Assembly (NCBI GenBank): GCA_021108325.1
Contig: JAIORB010000062.1
Location: 1 to 54,020, forward strand
Direction of reading: 5' to 3'
DNA from: Bacteroidales bacterium
GTDB lineage: Bacteria > Bacteroidota > Bacteroidia > Bacteroidales > UBA12077
DNA: 54,020 nt
The notes below the pieces were generated by a model that worked only from the letters and a program-made list of their open reading frames with translations, did not search any database and was not told where the DNA came from. Position 1 is the first letter of the stretch. Every line of letters begins with the position of its first letter. Both the position numbers and the translations under genes were made by a program. Positions 33,848-41,706 of the stretch are shown piece by piece.

Positions 33848-34297
33848 ATGAAAAGAACAACTAAAATAGGAATTATTATTTGTGATCGTTACCATACATG
33901 CGGAGGTGGTAAATGTTTCAGATCTATGAAAAACAGGGAAGGGGCATTTAGTATTTATGACAAAAAAGAAGATCTTGAAATTGTTGGTTATACTACTTGT
34001 GGTGGTTGTCCTGGTGGGAATATTGAATATACTCCCGAAGAAATGATAAAAAACGGAGTTGATGTTATTCATCTCGCTACAGGTATGGTTGTAGGTTATC
34101 CTCCATGCCACCGTATTGATCATTTTAAACGATTTATAAAGGAAAAGTATGGCGTTGATGTAGTTGTAGGTACACATCCAATTCCTCAAAAGTATTATGA
34201 AACTCATACTAAATTGGGAACATGGGAATCTAAAGCGTGGAAAGAAATTATTGAACCAACTTTATCTAACGAAGAAATAAGGATTGCTTATAATTAA
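33848..34297 (+). CDS. CGGC-domain protein
   Basis: This is a 149-residue protein of the CGGC family, named for the motif seen here in YTTCGGCPGGNIEY. Other Cys and His residues that could bind metal are HTCGGGKCFRS near the start and GYPPCHRIDHF. The family is common in anaerobes and is thought to bind metal, with no known reaction. It is the last gene of the locus, 6 bases after the DUF4405 gene. The next gene is convergent. Confidence 0.88.
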   Translation: MKRTTKIGIIICDRYHTCGGGKCFRSMKNREGAFSIYDKKEDLEIVGYTTCGGCPGGNIEYTPEEMIKNGVDVIHLATGMVVGYPPCHRIDHFKRFIKEKYGVDVVVGTHPIPQKYYETHTKLGTWESKAWKEIIEPTLSNEEIRIAYN

Positions 34298-34356
34298 AAG
34301 GAGTCCAAATTACTTTGTATAAACTTTTTAATAATGTTCCATTACGGTTTATTTAT

Positions 34357-36282
34357 CTATTGTAACGGAATTGTAAAATGAAATATACTACCCTTTCCAA
34401 GTTCGCTTTCCACCTCAATTTTTCCACCATGCTTTTCAATAAACTCTTTACAAAGAATCAATCCTAAACCAGTACCAGATTCTTTTTCAGTTCCCCGGGT
34501 AGTATATGATTCTTCAATTCTGAAAAGTTTTTCAATATCCTTTTGAGCAATTCCTACTCCATTATCTTCTATAAAAACAGACAATAAACCTGATCTATTA
34601 CTTTCAGTTTTTTTGTCATAAATCTTTATTTCGCCATTTTTAGGGGTAAATTTTATTGCATTAGAAATCAGGTTCCTGATAATAAAATTTATCATCTCTT
34701 TATCAGCAGATACTTTTGTTGAATCTTTTATCAGATTTATAATGGAAATGTCTTTTTTTGAAGCATTTGGAGTAAGAAGATCAATGTTATCAGCAATAAT
34801 ATTATTTATATGTATTTTCTCAGGATTATAATTTATTTTTCCTTTTTGTGCTTTGGCCCAGGTTAATAAATTCTCAAGAAGATTTAATGTATTCTTAGAA
34901 CTACCATAAATCAATTTAATAAATTTTTCTCTTTTATTTACATCATATTTTCTATGTTTTGATAATAATAACTCTGAAAACCCCAGTATTGTACTAAAAG
35001 GATTTTTGAGGTCATGAGCAATTATTGATAAGAATTTATCTTTGGTTGTATTTAATTCTTTTAATTTTGTTTTTTGTTTTTCAATTTGTTTATTTTTAGA
35101 TAACAAAACAGTGTTTGCATTTTGTTTAATCCTGAAAAACATAAACGTTACAACTGAAATAATAATAAGAATAAAAGTGAGCATAACAGAATAATTTCTT
35201 ACCTGTTTTTGTTTGTGTATTTCGGTATTATGGATTAATGTTTGTTCTTTCAGTTTTTGCTTGTATTCATGCTGTTTATTAATGAATTCAATATAAAATA
35301 TTTTTTCGGCAAGTTGCCCGCTATAAAGACTATCGTTATATTTTATTATATAATCCTGATATTCTGCTACAACTTTATAATTTTCATTTGCCCTTTGAAT
35401 TTGCGCTAAGGTATTATACGCATTTCGTATACTTAGTTTAGAACCTATTTCCTGAGCTGTTTTCAGGCTTTTTTCCGCATATACTATTGCATTATCATTA
35501 TTTCCTTTACTTAAAAATATATTTGATATTTTATTACAGACATTGCACAATAAATCCTTATCAGAACTATTTTCAGCAATCTTTAGTGTCTTTTCATAGT
35601 TTTTCATTGCTAAGGTGTAATTCTTTATTTTGTTGTACAAATCACCAATATATTTATAACACACCGACTGTCCTCTAATATCATCAATTTCTGTACGTAT
35701 TACTAATGCTTTGTCCAGGTGAGTCAGAGCCTGGGAGTAATTCTCTTTTTCAATCATCACCCTGCCTAAGTTAAAATGACAATAAGCTTGCATCCCCTCA
35801 TTTCCGATTTTTTCTGAAATTGTCAATGCATTATTTAAATATTCTTCTGCATCTTTATAATTTTCCTGAAAAACATAAAGATTACCAATATTTATAAGCG
35901 CATATCCTTCTTGTTCTTCAAGATTGTGTTTTTTAGCCAGGTTAAGGCCTTTAGCATAGAAATCAAAAGTTTCTGTGTAATTACCTAAATTTCGATATGC
36001 TACACCAACAAAACTATGAGCTTTGGTTAAATTTTCGAAATCTTTATACTGCCGAGCTAATTCAATAGCGTGTAAACCGTATTTAATTGATTTTTGAAAC
36101 TCCGAATTTCTTAATTTCCAGCTTATATTGAGAAGAATTTCGATTTTTGATGAATCATCAGCAAAATTTAATTTTTGTTCAAGGCTGTCTATTTCATGTT
36201 TGTTCTGCGAACTAATGATTTCAACCTTGCATAATACAAGAATTAATATAAAACTTAATAACAGTACAAAATTATTTTTCAT
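34357..36282 (-). CDS. TPR sensor histidine kinase
   Basis: This is a 641-residue hybrid of a periplasmic TPR sensor and a cytoplasmic kinase. Residues 1-26 form a signal peptide (LSFILILVLCKVEIISSQ). About seven TPRs span 45-330. One membrane helix follows (365-384). HisKA has phospho-acceptor His423 (LSIIAHDLKNPFSTILGF). HATPase_c has N541 (NLISNAIKF), DNGVG (573-577) and GTGLGL (603-608). All catalytic motifs are intact. No response regulator is adjacent, so it is an orphan kinase. The gene is convergent with the CGGC gene. Confidence 0.9.
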   Translation of the reverse strand: MKNNFVLLLSFILILVLCKVEIISSQNKHEIDSLEQKLNFADDSSKIEILLNISWKLRNSEFQKSIKYGLHAIELARQYKDFENLTKAHSFVGVAYRNLGNYTETFDFYAKGLNLAKKHNLEEQEGYALINIGNLYVFQENYKDAEEYLNNALTISEKIGNEGMQAYCHFNLGRVMIEKENYSQALTHLDKALVIRTEIDDIRGQSVCYKYIGDLYNKIKNYTLAMKNYEKTLKIAENSSDKDLLCNVCNKISNIFLSKGNNDNAIVYAEKSLKTAQEIGSKLSIRNAYNTLAQIQRANENYKVVAEYQDYIIKYNDSLYSGQLAEKIFYIEFINKQHEYKQKLKEQTLIHNTEIHKQKQVRNYSVMLTFILIIISVVTFMFFRIKQNANTVLLSKNKQIEKQKTKLKELNTTKDKFLSIIAHDLKNPFSTILGFSELLLSKHRKYDVNKREKFIKLIYGSSKNTLNLLENLLTWAKAQKGKINYNPEKIHINNIIADNIDLLTPNASKKDISIINLIKDSTKVSADKEMINFIIRNLISNAIKFTPKNGEIKIYDKKTESNRSGLLSVFIEDNGVGIAQKDIEKLFRIEESYTTRGTEKESGTGLGLILCKEFIEKHGGKIEVESELGKGSIFHFTIPLQ

Positions 36283-36446
36283 TTATTAATTTTACGGCAT
36301 AATAGATAAAATGGTTGCTGTTTCTAGGAACATTCTTTCAAGTGGACAAAATGATTGCTGTTTTTTAATTTTTTTTCAAGATGCGAAAAATGGATATTAT
36401 TTTACTTTTTAATTTATTTCCACAAAAAATGGTGTCTACTTTCTTC

Positions 36447-36613
36447 TTATACCAATTATTCATCATAGTGTCGTATAAAGAAATTAAATTATTTTTTTCA
36501 TTTATGAGGTATAAAATATTTGCATAGCTAAAGCTACGGAAATTTTTTCTACCGAAGTAAACGGGAAAAAGAAGTAATTTATATGCGACAATATGGTGTA
36601 TAAATGGTATTAT
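36447..36613. repeat. 165-base imperfect palindromic element (MITE-like)
   Basis: The left arm TTATACCAATTATTCATCAT followed by AGTGTCGTATA (36447-36477) matches the reverse complement of the right arm (36582-36613, ATACCATTTATACACCATAT, then TGTCGCATA) in most positions. The inside is AT-rich, with a small GCATAGCTAAAGCTACGG stem near the middle. No protein is encoded. It lies in the 463-base spacer 36283-36745, where otherwise only the terminator below is seen. The end TCTTATACCAATT is shared with the element at 7427. Confidence 0.65.
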
Positions 36614-36696
36614 ACAAAAATAAAATGCCTTTCCAGGTCAAGCATTGTCTTTTTTACACATTCTTCCAAATAGTATTGAACTACAAAATACAAAAA

Positions 36697-36723
36697 AAGT
36701 CCAAATTTTTAAATTTGGACTTT
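36697..36723 (-). terminator. Rho-independent terminator of the ExbB-like gene
   Basis: AAGTCCAAATT and AATTTGGACTT form a hairpin with a short loop. On the minus strand a run of seven T follows. It begins about 23 bases past the stop of the gene at 36746. Confidence 0.8.
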
Positions 36724-36745
36724 AATAATTGTTTTGATCTTAATT

Positions 36746-37117
36746 TTATTCTTTTATTAAATTTCTGAAAATAAACCAGATTATACCCGAAATTAGAAAT
36801 AATACAAATCCATATAATGGAGCTATAAGAGAAACTCTAAGACCTCCTGCCATTAATGCAGGTGAAATATCACCAGCAGCTTGTATGGCTAATAACGCAT
36901 TATATAGTCCAATAATCTGACCTAAAAGTCCAAATAGAAAAGCAAAGCTTCCAATAAAAATAATGAGAGAATTTTGTTTTGCCAGTTTTTTCAAATCTCT
37001 ATTCTCAGAGTAATAATTTAAAAGGAATTTGATTGTAAAGAATATTACAACAATCCACATAATGTAAATTGGTAACATAAAAGAAATTCCACCCATAAAT
37101 AAATGTTCTACTATCAT
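36746..37117 (-). CDS. Small MotA/TolQ/ExbB-like membrane protein
   Basis: This is a 123-residue protein with three membrane helices: residues about 13-33, 50-72 and 93-116. The middle and last helices show the proton-channel family pattern, FLFGLLGQIIGLYNALLAIQ and GDISPALMAGGLRVSLIAP. It is much shorter than typical ExbB or TolQ because the large cytoplasmic loop and the N-terminal extension are absent. No ExbD, TolR or TonB partner is nearby. It is a monocistronic gene with its own terminator. Confidence 0.7.
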   Translation of the reverse strand: MIVEHLFMGGISFMLPIYIMWIVVIFFTIKFLLNYYSENRDLKKLAKQNSLIIFIGSFAFLFGLLGQIIGLYNALLAIQAAGDISPALMAGGLRVSLIAPLYGFVLFLISGIIWFIFRNLIKE

Positions 37118-37313
37118 GATTTATACATTTTGGTTAATACTTCAGCAATAGTATCCACTTAAAATCGTATTAAAAAAATATTTACGCCAAGGTACAGTTT
37201 TACATTGCACATAACAAAATCTTACACCTAAATACCTTATTATCGTTAAGGGTGCTAAACTTGTTGTTTACATAAAATATTATCCTTGTAAATGATTGAA
37301 GAATTTAATATAG

Positions 37314-37321
37314 TATCTTTG
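37314..37321 (+). promoter_or_regulatory. Candidate -7 box before the LytS-like gene
   Basis: TATCTTTG (37314-37321) fits TAnnTTTG but ends only 9 bases before the ATG at 37331, implying a leaderless or nearly leaderless transcript. The nearest TTG (37296-37298) is closer than usual, so the distal box is weak. Confidence 0.4.
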
Positions 37322-37330
37322 AAATGAGAT

Positions 37331-38407
37331 ATGGAAGACCAAAAGATATATTATTTATTCATAAAGAAAAGCAACTGGATATGGCATTTAATTTATTGGT
37401 TAGCTGCCGCATTTTTAATGTTTTTTATATTTAGTAATCGAAATTATGATCTTCAGATAAGATTAATATTAGTAAGTTTATTAATCGTAGTAAGTTATTT
37501 TATTACATTAACTATCAATAAATATTTAATTCCAAAGTTTTTATTTTCCGGAAAGTTATTTGTTTTTGCTTATATATTATTTGCAGTTTTCATCTTCACA
37601 CTTTGGATAATATCTTTTTCAGTATTTATTATATTACTCTATAGCGCTTTTAATCTTCCTAATATAATTATTCCACAACGTGATGATATTGTGATATTAA
37701 TTGCAGGGAATTATTTAATAGTAATTATGGCTGCGGTAATCCATTTTGTAAAGGAATCGTACCGGAGATTAATTGAGAAAAATAATTTAGAGAAACAAAG
37801 GCAATTAGCTGAAATAAAATTAAAAGAAGCAAATTTAAAACTTTTGCAAGGACAGATACATCCTCATTTTTTATTTAATATGTTAAATAATTTATACGGA
37901 TTAGTAAAAGAAAATGTTGATAGTTCAAGAGAAGTAATAATAAAACTTTCGGGCTTGTTGGATTATATGCTTTACGAATGCGATAAGCGTGAAGTTCTGT
38001 TGAAAAATGAAATTGAATTTATTAATAATTACATTGAGCTGGAACGTGTTCGTCATGATGATGATTTTAATGTAAAAGTTAATTTCCCAAGTAATATAGA
38101 TGATATAAAAATTGCACCATTAGTTTTGTTTCCTTTTGTTGAAAATGCCTTTAAGCATGGATTCCATAATCCAAATGAAAGTTTTATAAATATAGAATTA
38201 AATATTGATTTTGATAAGTTAAAGTTTGAAATCGAAAATAGTATTTCTAAAATGCAAGCTGATAAATATTTAAATCAGGAGGGCAAGGGGATAGGATTAA
38301 AAAATATTAAGGAACGCCTGGAATTAATTTATAAGGATAAATACAATTTAGAGATTATTAATGATGAAAATACTTTTAAAGTTAATTTAGAAGTTGATTT
38401 AAGTTAA
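37331..38407 (+). CDS. LytS/YehU-type sensor histidine kinase
   Basis: This is a 358-residue kinase of the His_kinase/HATPase type. Four membrane helices lie in residues 18-140. A coiled coil (145-172) leads to the phospho-acceptor segment QGQIHPHFLFNMLNNLYGL with His179. The ATP-binding domain has LVLFPFVENAFKHGF and GKGIGLKNIKERLELIY. The stop codon TAA is directly followed by ATG of a duplicated copy of the first codons of the response-regulator gene (see 38405). The regulator itself is 282 bases on. Confidence 0.9.
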   Translation: MEDQKIYYLFIKKSNWIWHLIYWLAAAFLMFFIFSNRNYDLQIRLILVSLLIVVSYFITLTINKYLIPKFLFSGKLFVFAYILFAVFIFTLWIISFSVFIILLYSAFNLPNIIIPQRDDIVILIAGNYLIVIMAAVIHFVKESYRRLIEKNNLEKQRQLAEIKLKEANLKLLQGQIHPHFLFNMLNNLYGLVKENVDSSREVIIKLSGLLDYMLYECDKREVLLKNEIEFINNYIELERVRHDDDFNVKVNFPSNIDDIKIAPLVLFPFVENAFKHGFHNPNESFINIELNIDFDKLKFEIENSISKMQADKYLNQEGKGIGLKNIKERLELIYKDKYNLEIINDENTFKVNLEVDLS

Positions 38408-38709
38408 ATGGCCAATAAACCTAAATAAAGGACTTACAATCGAAAACTTTTATTAATTGAGGTGCTAAGCGGCTTTCTAAATTAGGTTTTATGAAAGTAT
38501 AAAAAGACAAGTTGTTTATTAGCAAATCCCTGCCTGCGGCAGGCAGGCGCTAAGCACCTATTCTTGACTTTGAAATAGATGTTGGCTTTTGGCAAAAGGT
38601 GATTTCAGTTAAAAACGAAATTATTGATGTAGTTAAATGCTAATAGCAAAAGGCTAATAGCAAAATATATTAAAATTGATTAAAGATAAATGACCAATAA
38701 ACCTAAATA
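38405..38709. repeat. Insertion flanked by a 23-base direct repeat
   Basis: taaatggccaataaacctaaata, a 23-base segment at 38405-38427, recurs at 38687-38709 with one change (taaatgaccaataaacc...). The right copy is the start of the LytTR gene. The left copy overlaps the kinase stop and runs into a TAA. Between them lie a 100-base imperfect palindrome (AGGTGCTAAGCG at 38460, CGCTAAGCACCT at 38548) with the GC-rich CCTGCCTGCGGCAGGCAGG (38529-38547) inside, then an AGCTAATAGC-family pair (38637-38665). Confidence 0.75.
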
Positions 38710-39400
38710 CAAATGTATAATTATTGACGATGAGCCCATTGCAATTAAAGTAATACAGGAGCATCTTGAAAAGTTTGAAAACATTGAATGCATAAAAGGT
38801 TTTACAAAAGCTATTGATGCTATTGAGATATTAAATAAAGAAAAGATTGATTTGCTGTTTCTGGATATTAATATGCCGGGCATTTCAGGTATTGAATTTT
38901 TAAAATCGCTTATAAATTCGCCCAAAGTCATATTTACAACAGCTTATAGAGAATTCGCCATTGATGCTTTTGAACTTAATGCAGTAGATTATTTAGTTAA
39001 ACCAATATCTTTTGAACGATTTTTAAAAGCAATAAATAAATTTTTTTCACAAGCACAATCAAATCAGAAAACAGAAAATATAGAAATTCAGGAGAAGGAC
39101 TACATTGTTTTAAAGGCGGATAAGAAGAACTATAAAATCCGGTATTCTGACATTTTATTTATTGAAAGTCTCGATAATTATATAAAGGTTCATACAAGTG
39201 ATTATTCTATTATTTGTTATGAAAAACTCTCCGGTATTGAGAAAGAATTACCAATATCAGAATTTATCCGCATACACCGATCTTATATAATAAATTTAGC
39301 TAAAGTTGGTGTTTTTACATCAGCTTATGTTGAAATTGGAGACCGAAAATTTACGATAGGCAGGAATTATAAAGATGAAGTTCTAAAAAGGTTATCTTAG
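38690..39400 (+). CDS. LytTR-family response regulator
   Basis: This is a 236-residue two-domain regulator. The receiver domain (residues 7-120) has the acidic pocket IIIDDEP, phospho-acceptor Asp59 (LLFLDINMPG), and a switch Thr and Lys in VIFTTAY and YLVKPI. The LytTR DNA-binding domain (about 135-236) shows DILFIESLDNYIKVHT and FIRIHRSYIINL. It is the cognate partner of the LytS-like kinase upstream, from which it is now separated by a repeat-rich insertion. The target genes are unknown. Confidence 0.93.
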   Translation: MTNKPKYKCIIIDDEPIAIKVIQEHLEKFENIECIKGFTKAIDAIEILNKEKIDLLFLDINMPGISGIEFLKSLINSPKVIFTTAYREFAIDAFELNAVDYLVKPISFERFLKAINKFFSQAQSNQKTENIEIQEKDYIVLKADKKNYKIRYSDILFIESLDNYIKVHTSDYSIICYEKLSGIEKELPISEFIRIHRSYIINLAKVGVFTSAYVEIGDRKFTIGRNYKDEVLKRLS

Positions 39401-39577
39401 TATCTTGGTAAATCTTTAATTTCATTATAGTTGATTTTATACCTGTAATTTCGTAAATTTATTGAAAATAAACCAAATTGCTTTTTTAGAATCTTTCCCC
39501 GTAAACCTCTGATTCGTTATTAACTTAAATAACGTGCAAATTTTAAAGAAAAACATTTTAATAAACAGGAGGTTGTT

Positions 39578-40048
39578 ATGCCAATTCAAAAACTGAAAAA
39601 TTACTTAGATAATAACAAAATCAAATACGTTATTATTAGTCACTCTCCGGCTTTTACAGCACTGGAAGTAGCAGCTTCTGCCCATATCCCGGGTCAGGAA
39701 CTTGCTAAAACAGTTATGGTTAAAATTGATGAAAGATTGACAATGATCGTACTACCCTCAAGGTACAAAATTGACTTTGATCTTTTAAATAAACTTACCG
39801 GAACAAAAAATGTAAAATTAGCCACTGAAGAAGAATTTTCTGATAAGTTTCCGGATTGCGAAGTTGGTGCAATGCCTCCTTTTGGAAATTTATATAACAT
39901 TGAAGTTTATGTTGCAGAAACTTTGACAAAAGACGATGAAATTGCTTTTACAGCAGGATCGCATTCTGAATTAATTAAATTGTCATATAAAGATTTTGAG
40001 AAACTGGTAAAACCAACAATTTTAAAAATTTCAGCACTTGCATCTTGA
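39578..40048 (+). CDS. YbaK/EbsC-type aminoacyl-tRNA deacylase
   Basis: This is a 156-residue trans-editing protein of the YbaK/ProX family, which hydrolyses mischarged tRNAs. It has SHSPAFTALEVAASAHIPGQ, the catalytic-lysine segment ELAKTVMVKIDERLTMIVLP, GAMPPFGNLYNIEVYVAETL and FTAGSHSELIKLSY. The length is normal. A strong AGGAGG site (39570-39575) precedes the ATG. Which misacylated tRNA it clears cannot be told from sequence. A strong terminator follows. Confidence 0.9.
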   Translation: MPIQKLKNYLDNNKIKYVIISHSPAFTALEVAASAHIPGQELAKTVMVKIDERLTMIVLPSRYKIDFDLLNKLTGTKNVKLATEEEFSDKFPDCEVGAMPPFGNLYNIEVYVAETLTKDDEIAFTAGSHSELIKLSYKDFEKLVKPTILKISALAS

Positions 40049-40080
40049 ATCTAGGAAAATAGTTTTTATACTAGAATTTT

Positions 40081-40120
40081 AGAAGAAGGTAATATTTTTA
40101 ATTGCCTTCTTCTATTTTTT
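40081..40120 (+). terminator. Rho-independent terminator after the YbaK-type gene
   Basis: AGAAGAAGGTAAT pairs with ATTGCCTTCTTCT with one mismatch around an ATTTTTA loop, followed by ATTTTTT. It may also serve the convergent AlkD-like gene, whose stop is at 40133. Confidence 0.8.
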
Positions 40121-40132
40121 ATAGAGTGTCAG

Positions 40133-40852
40133 TTATTTTCTCTTATCTTTTCTGAATCGTAAACGTTCTTCTTTGGTCATTTTTTCTGTTGCGTATTGTA
40201 TGATTAATCGGGCACAATCATTTTTCCATTTCATTAGGAAGTCTTCGGTTGCGGCTCTGTCTCTTTTCCAGCATTCGCGTAAAAACCAACCCAATCCCTG
40301 ATGTACTTCCCGTTCACTATCCATCATAATCGGATCAATAAAACTAAACATTTTTTGAAAATCATTTTTGTGCTTTAAAAGCTTGATCATGGAAACAGGA
40401 ACACATCTGCGCTGAAATTTGTTTCTAGCATTTCGCCAGGTTGATAAATCATTAAGTTTAATGATTTCTTTTTTCCAAAATACAGGAAATAGCAATTGAC
40501 ATACTCCATCGGTGTGAGCCCAATTGTTTATTCCAAGAGAGAACCATGATTCTAACTCTTTAAAAGTTTTATAGTCGAATTCTTTCGAAAACTCATTTAA
40601 GAGTAACAATGCGAAACTTGGTAATTCATATTTTTCTTCTTTAACAAGTAGTTTAGATACTTTATAAACTAATTCAATATTGCACCACGATTGCGATTTA
40701 AATTCTTTTACTTTTTCTGGAATCATATCCTTATCTAATCCATATCCATTGTATCCACCTTTAAAGTAACGCGAATATTTCTTTACGATTTCCTCATTAG
40801 CATTTTGAATACAAATTTTTTTGATGTTGATATATAATTCTTGTGCTTTCAT
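40133..40852 (-). CDS. DNA alkylation repair protein (AlkC/AlkD-like HEAT repeats)
   Basis: This 239-residue all-helical protein belongs to the DNA alkylation repair family, HEAT-repeat glycosylases that remove bulky or charged alkylpurines without base flipping. Family segments are YFKGGYNGYGLDKDMIPEKV at the start, NNWAHTDGVCQLLFPVFWK (with the Asp-containing NWAHTDG motif), TWRNARNKFQRRCVPVSMI, and EVHQGLGWFLRECWKRDRAA. The tail is basic (RLRFRKDKRK). The gene is monocistronic and divergent from the TetR operon. Confidence 0.87.
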   Translation of the reverse strand: MKAQELYINIKKICIQNANEEIVKKYSRYFKGGYNGYGLDKDMIPEKVKEFKSQSWCNIELVYKVSKLLVKEEKYELPSFALLLLNEFSKEFDYKTFKELESWFSLGINNWAHTDGVCQLLFPVFWKKEIIKLNDLSTWRNARNKFQRRCVPVSMIKLLKHKNDFQKMFSFIDPIMMDSEREVHQGLGWFLRECWKRDRAATEDFLMKWKNDCARLIIQYATEKMTKEERLRFRKDKRK

Positions 40853-40914
40853 AAACTTATTTTACTTGTAAAATTTAATTGTACACTAAATATAATGGTT
40901 TACTTAAATCCGTA

Positions 40915-40983
40915 AGTCACAAGGTGACTAATTGATATAAAGGCAATTAAGTGTGCTGGCTTTCATCAAGTCACCTCGTGACT
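40915..40983. promoter_or_regulatory. Two AGTCACnnnGTGACT dyads
   Basis: AGTCACAAGGTGACT (40915-40929) and AGTCACCTCGTGACT (40969-40983) have identical 6-base arms and differ only in the 3-base centre. Their start points are 54 bases apart, in the divergent spacer between the AlkD-like gene and the TetR gene. They could be operators or a REP-type pair. Confidence 0.5.
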
Positions 40984-41065
40984 ATTAAGCAAATTTAAGG
41001 GGTTTCAAAATCTTTTAGAAATTATTTAATCAAAAATATTAGAAAAAACTTGACAAGTATTTATA

Positions 41066-41079
41066 AAATTACGTAATTT
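41066..41079 (+). promoter_or_regulatory. Perfect 14-bp palindrome before the TetR gene
   Basis: AAATTACGTAATTT is a perfect palindrome that ends 42 bases before the TetR start. It overlaps a TAATTTG sequence (41074-41080) that may be the -7 element. It is the best candidate operator for the TetR protein encoded next to it. Confidence 0.5.
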
Positions 41080-41121
41080 GTACGATAATAGTAAAAAAAT
41101 ACTAAAAACGTAAATTGAAAG

Positions 41122-41706
41122 ATGGAAAGTATATCTGATCAAAAGCTAAAGGAAATCTTAATAGTAGCTAAAGAATTGTTTTGGAAATATGGTTTCAAAC
41201 GTGTTACCATAGAAGAAGTATGCAGAGAAGCTAATGTTAGTAAAATGACCTTTTACAAACATTTTAAAAATAAAATGGAACTCATTAAATATTTATTAAA
41301 CCATATTTACGATAAAGCAATAAAACAATATCGTGAGATTATGGATAGTGATATTCCTTTTTATGAAAAGGTTAAAAAAACCCTGGACTTAAAAATGGAA
41401 CAATCTAAAAATATAAGTAATGAATTTATGAACGATTACCTTCGTCATGCTGATTCCGAGATGGTAAAATTTCTAAATCAAAAAATGGATGAAAATCTAA
41501 AGATGATTGTCAATGATTATATTCAGGCACAAAAAAAAGGGGATATAAGAAAAGACATTAAACCTGAATTTATTCTTTATATATTAAATCACTTACAGGA
41601 AATTGTAAAAGACGAACAATTAGAAAAAATATATGATAATCCACAGGATATTATTATGGAATTTACCAATTTCTTTTTTTATGGAATATTACCAAGAAAT
41701 AAATAA
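41122..41706 (+). CDS. TetR/AcrR-family transcriptional regulator
   Basis: This is a 194-residue regulator. The N-terminal helix-turn-helix is clear: KEILIVAKELFWKYGFKRVT, then IEEVCREANVSKMTFYKHFK. The C-terminal ligand domain (about residues 60-190) is all helical. Its stop codon overlaps by one base the start of the outer-membrane protein gene (TAATG), so it heads an operon that continues through the ABC transporter genes and probably represses it. The inducer is unknown. Confidence 0.93.
   Translation: MESISDQKLKEILIVAKELFWKYGFKRVTIEEVCREANVSKMTFYKHFKNKMELIKYLLNHIYDKAIKQYREIMDSDIPFYEKVKKTLDLKMEQSKNISNEFMNDYLRHADSEMVKFLNQKMDENLKMIVNDYIQAQKKGDIRKDIKPEFILYILNHLQEIVKDEQLEKIYDNPQDIIMEFTNFFFYGILPRNK

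Noticed and set aside
38551..38644. Small gene or gene fragment (PILDFEIDVGFWQKVISVKN)
   Set aside because: There is no start codon or ribosome site and only 29 codons are open. I could not assign it to a family; it is noted only as part of the insertion.
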